A stretch of 5,328 bases of DNA from an uncultured Steroidobacteraceae bacterium (lineage in GTDB: Bacteria; Pseudomonadota; Gammaproteobacteria; Steroidobacterales; Steroidobacteraceae), in NCBI GenBank assembly GCA_955652795.1, contig CATPBQ010000237.1, positions 1 to 5,328 on the forward strand, in the 5' to 3' direction. Under the pieces are notes generated by a model. The model did not search any database. It had not been told where the DNA came from and saw only the letters and a list, made by a program, of their open reading frames with translations. The position numbers and the translations under genes are program-made. Below, in pieces: positions 1-5,038 of this stretch (position 1 is the first letter of the stretch; each line of letters starts with the position of its first letter).

Positions 1-348
1 CTGGCGGCGCCCTTTGCGCTGCTGGCGCTCAGTGCGCCGGCGCCGGCGATTTACTATCCGGCGATCGTCGTTGCGGAACTGCTGCTGTTCATGTCGACCG
101 GCCCCATCAACGCGGCGATCGTCAACATCGTATCGCCGTTCGAGCGCGCCTCGGCCATCGCACTCAGCATGTTCGCCATCCATCTGCTGGGCGATGTGCC
201 CTCGCCGGTGCTGATCGGGTACCTCTCGGATGTCGGATCGCTCGCGCGCGCGGTGCTGGTGGTGCCCGTGGCGATCGCGATCGGCGGAATCGTGTGGCTC
301 CTCTGCGCAAGGGTCAGCGCCCGCACACCGGTCGCGGCGGCGGCGTGA
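1..348 (+). CDS. MFS transporter, spinster-like, C-terminal fragment (5' end outside window)
   Basis: This is the last 115 residues of a membrane carrier, open at the left edge of the window in frame 1 and ending at TGA 346-348. It has about three and a half hydrophobic helices: roughly fragment residues 1-11, 19-42, 50-72 and 83-102. The stretch GPINAAIVNIVSPFERASA (34-52), followed by AIHLLGDVPSP (59-69) and IGYLSD (72-77), resembles the helix 10-12 region of spinster-like (Spns) members of the major facilitator superfamily, where similar N-A-x-x-x-N-V and H-x-x-G-D-x-x-S-P patterns recur. By family it acts in the inner membrane as a proton- or gradient-driven carrier; eukaryotic relatives move sphingolipids, while bacterial substrates are mostly unknown. 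The ATG at 91 is internal to the protein and is not a start. Its stop overlaps the GTG start of the next gene, so the two are probably translated together. The family call is fairly sure; the substrate cannot be told. Confidence 0.85.
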   Translation: MAAPFALLALSAPAPAIYYPAIVVAELLLFMSTGPINAAIVNIVSPFERASAIALSMFAIHLLGDVPSPVLIGYLSDVGSLARAVLVVPVAIAIGGIVWLLCARVSARTPVAAAA

Positions 349-932
349 GGCCGGCAGCCCGGGCGCCTGCAGGAGCGCTGCCCCCCGCGGCGCGTCCGCT
401 CGCGGGGCTGGGCAAGCCGGACATCGAGAGGCGATTTGCGGCGGCGCTGCAGCTGGGCGACGGTGCCGCGGGCGCGCACTGCATTCACGAGCTGTGGATG
501 CGGGGCGAGTTCGCGGTCAACATCGAGGCGGCCCTCGCCGCCTTGTGGGCGCGCGCCGCCGCGTCCATTCCCGACTGGTTGCCGATGCGCTACATCGAGT
601 GGCTCCCCACGGCATACCAAGTGGCGCTCACCTTCAGCTGCGGGCGCACCGGCCGCTCCAATATCTATCTGGTGCTGCTCGACTACCCGGACCGCAGCCG
701 GGGGCCCCACGGCCTGTACGTCGGCATGAGTCACTACGCCCCCGCGCAGCGCTTCGATCAGCACAAGGCCGGCATTCGCGCCGCCCGCAGCGTTCTCACG
801 CGTGGCCTCGAAGTGCTGAACGGGCCGACCCTGCATCTGCAGCGTATCGCCCGGGCCGAGGCGGCGCGCATTGAAGCGCAGCTGGCGGACGCGCTGCGCG
901 ATGCCGGCTTGCTGGTGGAAGGCGGCCACTGA
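345..932 (+). CDS. GIY-YIG nuclease-like protein of unknown function
   Basis: A 195-aa protein when started at GTG 345, whose last three bases overlap the TGA of the MFS gene (GTGA). A start at ATG 294 would be 17 residues longer with 55 bases of overlap and is less likely. No clear ribosome site precedes either, which fits translational coupling. The second half looks like a GIY-YIG domain: NIY (106-108) and YVG (125-127) stand in for the two name motifs, followed by Arg136 and His140 (in RFDQHKAG) and Glu177 in an ARIEAQLADALRDAG helix ending in a GG motif (193-194). These match the Tyr, Arg, His and Glu positions of the family's active site in order. The first 100 residues are not recognised; they are Ala/Pro-rich to about 25, then probably helical. 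Family members cut or nick DNA (UvrC, homing enzymes, SLX1), but many small ones have no assigned job. No DNA-repair gene is nearby. Fold assignment is moderately sure; activity is inferred. Confidence 0.7.
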   Translation: MRPAARAPAGALPPAARPLAGLGKPDIERRFAAALQLGDGAAGAHCIHELWMRGEFAVNIEAALAALWARAAASIPDWLPMRYIEWLPTAYQVALTFSCGRTGRSNIYLVLLDYPDRSRGPHGLYVGMSHYAPAQRFDQHKAGIRAARSVLTRGLEVLNGPTLHLQRIARAEAARIEAQLADALRDAGLLVEGGH

Positions 933-981
933 GTGCACGAACTCGCGGTGCCGCGGTGGCTACGCGCCCTGCAGCGCGCCT

Positions 982-1758
982 TCAGCGCGTGACGAAGGCG
1001 CGTTCGATCACGTAGTCGCCTGCTTCGCCGATGTGCGCAGAGAGGGTAAAGCCGCGCGCGTCCAGCAGCGCGCAGGTGTCCGACAGCATCGCCGGGCTGC
1101 CGCACACCATGATGCGGTCTGCCCCCGGGTCGAGCGCCGGCAGCCCGAGGTTTCGGGACAACCGCCCCGATTCGATCAGGGCGGTCAGACGGCCGCAATT
1201 CACGTTCGGCTCCCGGGTCACTGTCGGGTAGTAGCGCAGTTTGGTGCGCGCTGCAGCGCCCAGCAGCTCGTGAGCCCTGAGCGCCTCGATGCGGTGCCTG
1301 ACGACGGCGGTCTCCCGCGCCCAGCGCACCCCGTGAACGAACACCACGTGCTCGAAGCGCTCGTAGACTTCCGGGTCCGTGATCACGCTCATGAACGGTG
1401 CCGCACCGGTTCCGGTGCTGAGCAGATACAGGCGCTTGCCGGGTCGCAGATCCTGCAGCAGCAGGGTTCCGGTGGGCTTGCGGCTGATGAGCACTTCGTC
1501 GCCTGTGCGCACGTGCTGCAGGCGCGAGGTGAGCGGGCCGTCCGGGACCTTGATGCTCAGGAACTCAAGGTGCTCCTCGTGGTTCGCGCTCGCGATGCTG
1601 TAGGCGCGCAGCACCGGCCGGCTGCCCACCGCCAGGCCAACCATGACGAACTGCCCGTTCTCGAAGCGCAGCCCGCGATCGCGCGTGGTCGTGAACGTGA
1701 ATTGCGTGTCGGTCCAGTGCCGCACGCTCAGTACGCGTTGGGGTCCAATTGCAGCCAA
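982..1758 (-). CDS. fpr: Ferredoxin--NADP+ reductase (bacterial subclass I type)
   Basis: A cytosolic FAD enzyme of 258 aa, the usual length for Azotobacter/Pseudomonas-type Fpr, that passes electrons between NADPH and ferredoxin or flavodoxin; roles include redox balance, oxidative stress and supply to Fe-S or oxygenase systems. Landmarks in order: RFENGQFVMVGL (31-42), the FAD-binding RAYSIAS (51-57), GPLTSRLQ (74-81) contacting the FAD pyrophosphate, the NADP-binding STGTGAAPFMS (114-124), YYPTVTRE (176-183), CGSPAML (219-225), and the C-terminal YVIERAFV (249-256) extension that stacks near FAD in this subclass. All conserved motifs are present and nothing is truncated. The start is TTG at 1756-1758: no ATG or GTG lies between it and an upstream in-frame TGA, and the N-terminus aligns with the family. 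A GAGG (1767-1770) sits 8 bases upstream. It is transcribed alone, converging with the GIY-YIG gene and diverging from the exported-protein gene. A dyad at 1835-1853 is a candidate regulatory site. Confidence 0.95.
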   Translation of the reverse strand: MAAIGPQRVLSVRHWTDTQFTFTTTRDRGLRFENGQFVMVGLAVGSRPVLRAYSIASANHEEHLEFLSIKVPDGPLTSRLQHVRTGDEVLISRKPTGTLLLQDLRPGKRLYLLSTGTGAAPFMSVITDPEVYERFEHVVFVHGVRWARETAVVRHRIEALRAHELLGAAARTKLRYYPTVTREPNVNCGRLTALIESGRLSRNLGLPALDPGADRIMVCGSPAMLSDTCALLDARGFTLSAHIGEAGDYVIERAFVTR

Positions 1759-1766
1759 GGTCCTCG

Positions 1767-1770
1767 CCTC
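1767..1770 (-). promoter_or_regulatory. Ribosome binding site of fpr, supports TTG start
   Basis: On the minus strand GAGG lies 8 bases before TTG 1756-1758. A second GAGG (1762-1765) is only 3 bases from it and too close. This spacing, plus the absence of any other in-frame start upstream, is why the rare TTG start was chosen. Confidence 0.6.
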
Positions 1771-1834
1771 GTGGAAACTCCCGGACGATGGTATCCGGCG
1801 CGTCGGCGGCTGTTGGATCTTTCAGGGCATGGAC

Positions 1835-1853
1835 TCATAAGCGCCCGTTATGA
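1835..1853. promoter_or_regulatory. AT-rich perfect dyad in fpr divergent control region; possible LysR-type operator
   Basis: TCATAA (1835-1840) and TTATGA (1848-1853) are perfect inverted repeats separated by 7 bases, in an otherwise very GC-rich 162-base gap between two divergent genes. T1838 and A1850 are 11 bases apart inside the dyad, which fits the general T-N11-A box of LysR-type regulators; the layout ATAA-N7-TTAT resembles the ATAG-N7-CTAT half-site of OxyR. In Pseudomonas, fpr is known to be activated by the LysR-type regulator FinR. A weak -10 for fpr (TACCAT, minus strand, 1788-1793) would put the dyad centre near -63 from the start of transcription, a typical LysR activator position. 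The right arm also contains TATGAT (1849-1854), a 5-of-6 match to a -10 for the plus-strand gene. That this is an operator, and which protein binds it, is inference. Confidence 0.45.
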
Positions 1854-1882
1854 TGCTGCGGCGCCTCACCCTGGGCCGGTCG

Positions 1883-1911
1883 TTCCCCGGCGCTGGAGTC
1901 GGGGTTAGACT
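1883..1911 (+). promoter_or_regulatory. Candidate promoter of the exported-protein gene (near-leaderless)
   Basis: TAGACT (1906-1911) matches 4 of 6 bases of TATAAT and is preceded, 17 bases upstream, by a poor -35 (TTCCCC, 1883-1888). Transcription would begin around 1918-1921, at or just before ATG 1921. There is no Shine-Dalgarno sequence in the bases before this ATG, which agrees with a leaderless or nearly leaderless message. Short motifs only, so low confidence; TATGAT at 1849-1854 is an alternative -10. Confidence 0.3.
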
Positions 1912-1920
1912 CGCCTACGT

Positions 1921-2694
1921 ATGACGAGAGCCAGCACGACGGCCGGGGCCGCCACCGCAGCGGCATTGAGCCTGCTGGGAGGCAGCGCAGTCGCAGCACA
2001 GAGGCCCGCCAACCTGCAGCTCATCGCCGGAGCGCGCGTCGCAGTGGTGAGTCTGCTGGACGCCGAAGTCACGCATTTCCACGCATCCCGGCGCGTGCAG
2101 AACAGTTTCCTGAAGACCTACACGGTGGACTGGTCCGCCAACGCCATGCTGATGGAGGCGCTCACAGAGCGCTTGACGCAGATGGGACTGGTGCCGGTGG
2201 CGGCCGGCGCAACCGAGGCCCTCAGACGCGCGCGCGAGGCTTGCTTCCTCGACGCCGCGCTCGCCAAGGGCCTGCCCAAAGCGTGCGGGCCGCTGTTCGC
2301 ACAACTCGCCGCCGCCGAGCACGTCGACGCCATCATTGTGATGGGGCCCGGCCGCAACGACTCCGCGCACGGCACCCGGCGCCGGGAGTTACCGGAATAC
2401 CTGCGCGGCTGGTGCTTCGTGAGCGAGGCGCGGAGCGAGGAGGGCGCGGCGGACAAGGCGCCGGTGTTACTCAATCTGACCGAGCTGCTGCTGATCCGCC
2501 TTACCGCCCAAAGCGCGGAAATCAGCGCTCGCGAGTGGGGCGGGGATCAGGCGCAGACCTGGACGGGCTTCACACCGCCCCCCGATCTGAAGGACATCCC
2601 GGACCGGCAGTTCAGGCAGCTGCAGCCGCTGTTCGCCGCCATGCTCAAACAGCAGGCGAGCGGCGTGCTCGAGCACCTGCAGGTCACGCGCTAG
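1921..2694 (+). CDS. Hypothetical exported protein (257 aa, N-terminal signal peptide)
   Basis: I do not recognise this family with certainty. The N-terminus has Arg3 followed by an Ala/Thr/Leu-rich hydrophobic stretch to about residue 25, ending in GSAVAAQ; a signal peptidase I cut after Ala-Val-Ala (25) is plausible, so the mature protein of about 232 aa would be periplasmic or secreted. The mature part starts with a beta-like segment GARVAVVSLLDAEV (37-50), then TYTVDWSANAMLMEALTERL (67-86), which looks like a helix following a strand. A second Rossmann-like strand, HVDAIIVMGPG (134-144), follows. Three cysteines (108, 122, 165) could form a disulfide. The C-terminal 40 residues are a helix-rich tail. 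No catalytic motif stands out. ATG 1921 is the first start in this frame after the dyad and gives the signal peptide, but has no ribosome site. The gene is monocistronic: divergent from fpr and convergent with the GIDE module. Base composition and codon choice look like the neighbours, supporting a native gene. Confidence 0.75.
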   Translation: MTRASTTAGAATAAALSLLGGSAVAAQRPANLQLIAGARVAVVSLLDAEVTHFHASRRVQNSFLKTYTVDWSANAMLMEALTERLTQMGLVPVAAGATEALRRAREACFLDAALAKGLPKACGPLFAQLAAAEHVDAIIVMGPGRNDSAHGTRRRELPEYLRGWCFVSEARSEEGAADKAPVLLNLTELLLIRLTAQSAEISAREWGGDQAQTWTGFTPPPDLKDIPDRQFRQLQPLFAAMLKQQASGVLEHLQVTR

Positions 2695-2709
2695 CTGAGC
2701 TGCCGGCGC

Positions 2710-2889
2710 CTACTGTCCCGCTGCGAGCAGGCTCGCGTGACGGATGGCCCAGGCGCACAGCACCACGCACGCCAGTCCGAGCACGAAATACAACGCCGCG
2801 AAGCGCCGCTCGCGTTTCTCGAGGCCGTCCGCGCTCAGCGGCGCGATGAGGAAAGGCTCGCCGTTGGCAGGCTCGGATATGACGCTCAC
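2710..2889 (-). CDS. Small single-helix membrane protein; probable detached C-terminal tail of the GIDE protein
   Basis: Reading GTG 2887-2889 to TAG 2710-2712 gives 59 aa: a polar N-terminal half containing NGEPFLIAPLS (9-19), a charged DGLEKRERR (21-29), and one membrane helix at about 30-49 (FAALYFVLGLACVVLCAWAI). No other frame here makes a sensible protein. It is in exactly the same frame as the upstream GIDE gene: only TAA 2905-2907 and five codons (SAIAR) separate them, and there is no Shine-Dalgarno before the GTG. Some bacterial GIDE proteins, as I recall them, continue past the GIDE domain into a similar PFLI-type segment and a second membrane helix, so this is best read as the tail of that protein. 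It may be translated separately by reinitiation, joined by readthrough of TAA, or be left over from a recent nonsense change. The reading frame is convincing; independent translation is uncertain. Confidence 0.55.
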   Translation of the reverse strand: MSVISEPANGEPFLIAPLSADGLEKRERRFAALYFVLGLACVVLCAWAIRHASLLAAGQ

Positions 2890-2904
2890 CCGCGCAATCG
2901 CCGA

Positions 2905-3612
2905 TTACAGTGTCTGGCTCTGCGATGCGCGCGCCGCCGCCAGCCGCGCCGCTTCCCATTCCGCCGCGTCGAGCTTGCCGTCGTGGTTGACATCAAAGCG
3001 CGCCAGCAGCGCCTGTTGATCCTGCTTCCATTCGTGCAGCTTCGCGGCGGTGGCGGCATTGACATCGCCGAGCTCGGAATGCGAGCGCAGCTCGCCCATC
3101 ACGCATAGATGATCGCCGGCGCTGAGCAGCCGCTCGGTGTAGCGCCAATCGCCGGCGCGCCATAGCGGGTTTGAAGACGGCGGGGGGCCCAGCGGGCGTG
3201 GCTCGGTGCCGTACCAGACACTGCGGGTGGTGGGAGTGATCTCCGCTCGCACCGGCCCCACCAGGCATTGGGCCTCAGCGTCGATCAACGCGAACAACTC
3301 CACGCTGGCGCCGCTTTCAATCGTGTGCCACTGCGAACGCTGGCGGTCACGCTCCAGGCGCGCGATCTCGTAGTCCCACCACACGCAAGGTCGGGCGCTC
3401 AAGGGGGCGCGCGCCGGGCTCGCTCCGGCGGCTGCGGCCCGCCCGCTGACCTTCACGTAGCCCTGCGCGGCGGAGCGAATCCGCACCGGCGGGGTATCGG
3501 CGACCAGCCGGTCGCGGCGCAGGCGGACGAAGAAGTTGTACAGCGCGAGCAGCGCGCCCGCCGCGGCCATGACTGCGGCGATGCCATAGTGCAGCAGCTG
3601 CGGGCCGACCAT
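2905..3612 (-). CDS. GIDE-domain membrane protein with C-terminal EF-hand (bacterial 'E3 ubiquitin ligase-like' family)
   Basis: A 235-aa protein starting at ATG 3610-3612. Residues about 8-29 form an N-terminal membrane helix followed by RLRRDR, so the bulk probably faces the cytosol. Residues about 39-180 match the GIDE domain (the beta-rich part of MUL1/MAPL): DTPPVRIRSAAQGYVKVSG (39-57), PLSARPCVWWDYEIARL (70-86), and YTERLLSAGDHLCVMGEL (158-175). Residues 206-218 are a textbook EF-hand loop with Asp207, Asn209, Asp211, Asp215 and Glu218 in the calcium-ligand positions. No RING finger is present (only three cysteines: 76, 116, 170), so the common database name 'E3 ubiquitin ligase' should not be taken as an activity. 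lemA ends 15 bases upstream, making an operon; no clear ribosome site lies in that gap. A TAA at 2905-2907 ends the protein, but the same frame stays open into a membrane-helix segment, so it may be a shortened version of a longer family member. Function in bacteria is unknown; envelope stress or lipid association is only inference. Confidence 0.8.
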   Translation of the reverse strand: MVGPQLLHYGIAAVMAAAGALLALYNFFVRLRRDRLVADTPPVRIRSAAQGYVKVSGRAAAAGASPARAPLSARPCVWWDYEIARLERDRQRSQWHTIESGASVELFALIDAEAQCLVGPVRAEITPTTRSVWYGTEPRPLGPPPSSNPLWRAGDWRYTERLLSAGDHLCVMGELRSHSELGDVNAATAAKLHEWKQDQQALLARFDVNHDGKLDAAEWEAARLAAARASQSQTL

Positions 3613-3627
3613 GCGAGGGCGCGGTGG

Positions 3628-4200
3628 TCAGCGCGAGAACGCCGCGCTCAGATCCACGTCACTCTTCTGATCGGCCTGGAAATGCAGCAGTTGCGCCGGC
3701 GGAAACTCACCCAGTCGCGCCACCAGCACGTCGGGGAAGGCGTCGATGCGGACGTTGTTGGTGTTGACGGCGTCGTTGTAGACCTCGCGCCGGTCCGCGA
3801 GCGCGGTCTCCAGGCCACTGATGCGCTCCTGCAGGTGGCGGAATGGCTCGCTCGCCTTGAGCTGCGGGTAATTCTCGGCGACGGCATACAGTCCGTTGAG
3901 TCCGCTGCGCAGCTCACGTTCCGCCGCACCCAGCGAGCCCGGGTTGCCGGAACTGCGGGCCGCATCGACACCGGCGCGCGCGCGCATGACGCGGTCGAGC
4001 GTGTCGGCTTCGTAGCGCATGTACTGCCGGCACACCTCGACCAGCTTAGGCAGCTCATCGTGGCGCTGCACCAGCAACACGTCGATGTTGGACCAGGCAA
4101 GTTTGACTGCGGCCCGCACGCGCACCAGGCCGTTGTAGACCCCGATCAGGTAGCCGACGAGGGCCACGATCAGGAACAGCAGAACCAGTAGCACCAGCAT
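3628..4200 (-). CDS. lemA: LemA family membrane-anchored protein
   Basis: A 190-aa protein, the normal length for LemA (about 185-200 aa). Residues 1-20 form an N-terminal membrane anchor, followed by a long all-helical coiled domain. Family hallmarks in order: YNGLVRVRAAVKLAWSNIDV (22-41), LLVQRHDELPKLVEV (42-56), LYAVAENYPQLKASEPFRHLQ (103-123, with the diagnostic AENYP-LKA), and RREVYNDAVNTNNVRIDAFP (136-155). The start is ATG 4198-4200, with a G-rich stretch about 8 bases upstream and the hydrophobic anchor immediately following. LemA proteins occur widely, usually beside membrane or TPM-domain proteins or HtpX/M48 proteases; the biochemical role is not settled. The partner here is the GIDE protein 15 bases downstream. 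This family is distinct from the Pseudomonas syringae sensor kinase once also called LemA. The family assignment is secure; the function is not. Confidence 0.93.
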   Translation of the reverse strand: MLVLLVLLFLIVALVGYLIGVYNGLVRVRAAVKLAWSNIDVLLVQRHDELPKLVEVCRQYMRYEADTLDRVMRARAGVDAARSSGNPGSLGAAERELRSGLNGLYAVAENYPQLKASEPFRHLQERISGLETALADRREVYNDAVNTNNVRIDAFPDVLVARLGEFPPAQLLHFQADQKSDVDLSAAFSR

Positions 4201-4235
4201 CGCAGGACCCCCGCTTGTAAAGGCGCGCGGGCCGA

Positions 4236-4241
4236 AGCATA
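4236..4241 (-). promoter_or_regulatory. Possible -10 element of the lemA operon
   Basis: TATGCT on the minus strand (4 of 6 to TATAAT) stands out in a G-rich run upstream of lemA and would start transcription about 30 bases before the ATG. No acceptable -35 is visible at 17 bases, so this is tentative. The 73-base gap 4201-4273 holds nothing else clear. Confidence 0.25.
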
Positions 4242-4273
4242 CCCCCCGCCCACCGGGCAGACGGAGACTTCAG

Positions 4274-5038
4274 TCACGGGGCGGCGGATGGCCGCGCCCC
4301 TTCCTGGCTGCCCGTGACGCGTATTTCCAGCTCGATGCCTGCGATGTCGTAACCCTTGCGGAAATCACGGATATGGCGCGCCATCCAGTCCTGCGCGGCT
4401 TCCTCGTCGCGCGCCTCGAGCGCCTCGACCAGGCGCCGGTGAGCGGTGCCGATGCGCGCGCGCGCCTGCGGCACCTTGTCGATCATGACGCGCAGCGAGG
4501 GCTCGAGCAGCTGCAGCAGCGGCTCCTGCGCCAGTCCCAGCACCGGGTTGTGAGTTGCCTGCCCGACGCAGCGGAACATTTCCGCGCTGCGATGCACCGC
4601 CTGCTCGGTATCGCCGCGGCCGGCGAGGAACGCCTCGGCGGCGGCCACGATGCGCTCGAGGTCCTGCGCGTTGCGGGCGCGCGCGGCGGCGCGCGCGATC
4701 GGGGGCTCGAGGATGGTGAGCGCCTCCCACAGGTCGCGCACCGTCACGTCGTGCAGCAGCAGGGCGTGGCTCACGCCCTCGGCCACCGTCTCGTGGTGCG
4801 GCCGGCTGACCGACATGAGCTTCGAGCCGGGGCGGCGCTGCACCAGGCCGCGGCTCTCGAGCTCACGCAGCGCTTCGCGCACCGTGGAGCGGTTGACGCC
4901 GAACTGCCGTGCCAGTTCGGTCTCCGAGGGCAGGCGCTCGCCGTCGCGCAGGGCGCGGCTCAGGACCCGCGCCCCGATCGCCGCCGCCACCTTGCGATAG
5001 GCGGGCTCGATGAGCAGCGGGGCGAACTCCACGCTCAC
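4274..5038 (-). CDS. GntR-family transcriptional regulator, FadR subfamily (FCD domain)
   Basis: A 254-aa regulator. Residues about 12-78 are the GntR winged helix-turn-helix: LPSETELARQFGVNRSTVREALRELESRGLVQRRPG, with the conserved S-T-V-R-E-A-L (51-57) in the recognition helix. Residues about 97-228 are an all-helical FCD ligand-binding domain. In FCD proteins a metal is usually held by Asp-x3-His and two later histidines; here the last two are present (His200 and His222, 22 residues apart) but the first pair appears to be Ala152 and Arg156 (A-E-M-F-R instead of D-x-x-F-H). The last 25 residues are a loose tail. The GTG start (5036-5038) overlaps the stop of the acyl-CoA dehydrogenase gene (GTGA) with GAGG (5046-5049) 7 bases upstream. 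It is thus co-translated with isovaleryl-CoA dehydrogenase and probably controls that branched-chain acyl-CoA operon, with an acyl-CoA or organic acid as ligand; this is inference from context. Confidence 0.92.
   Translation of the reverse strand: MSVEFAPLLIEPAYRKVAAAIGARVLSRALRDGERLPSETELARQFGVNRSTVREALRELESRGLVQRRPGSKLMSVSRPHHETVAEGVSHALLLHDVTVRDLWEALTILEPPIARAAARARNAQDLERIVAAAEAFLAGRGDTEQAVHRSAEMFRCVGQATHNPVLGLAQEPLLQLLEPSLRVMIDKVPQARARIGTAHRRLVEALEARDEEAAQDWMARHIRDFRKGYDIAGIELEIRVTGSQEGARPSAAP
4278..4300 (-). terminator. GC-rich hairpin at the 3' end of the gntR gene (weak terminator candidate)
   Basis: On the minus strand the sequence folds as three G-C pairs, one bulged base and five further G-C pairs around a 5-base loop, ending just before the gntR stop codon. 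No run of T follows, so it is not a standard intrinsic terminator. An alternative pairing uses GTCACGGG (4273-4280) with CCCGTGAC (4311-4318), a perfect 8-base inverted repeat that excludes the first fold. It might protect the message 3' end or pause polymerase before the lemA operon, or be chance in GC-rich DNA. Confidence 0.25.

Noticed and set aside
54..938. A 294-codon minus-strand open frame opposite the MFS and GIY-YIG genes
   Set aside because: The opposite strand encodes recognisable transporter helices and GIY-YIG motifs; this frame gives an Arg/Gly/Ala-rich product without domains.
962..990. ACGCGC...GCGCGT repeat between the convergent GIY-YIG and fpr genes as a terminator
   Set aside because: Six-base arms with a 17-base loop, overlapping the last fpr codons and without a T run; expected by chance in GC-rich sequence. 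The 49-base gap 933-981 holds nothing else convincing.
871..1908. A 345-codon plus-strand open frame across the fpr region
   Set aside because: It is antisense to fpr, whose motifs are unmistakable; its product is Arg/Ala/His-rich with no domain. Long open antisense frames are expected at this G+C content.
2723..2736. Inverted repeat GCGAGC-AG-GCTCGC as a bidirectional terminator between convergent genes
   Set aside because: The loop is too small for a full stem, it lies inside the small membrane protein frame, and no T run follows on either strand.
2684..3019. Other open frames between the exported-protein gene and the GIDE gene, on both strands
   Set aside because: Their translations are Arg/Ser/Ala-rich without a hydrophobic or domain signal; only the minus-strand frame 2710-2889 reads as a sensible protein.
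3268..4191. A 307-codon plus-strand open frame opposite lemA and the GIDE gene
   Set aside because: It is the antisense of the well-supported LemA and GIDE frames and has low-complexity composition; no ribosome site or motif was seen.
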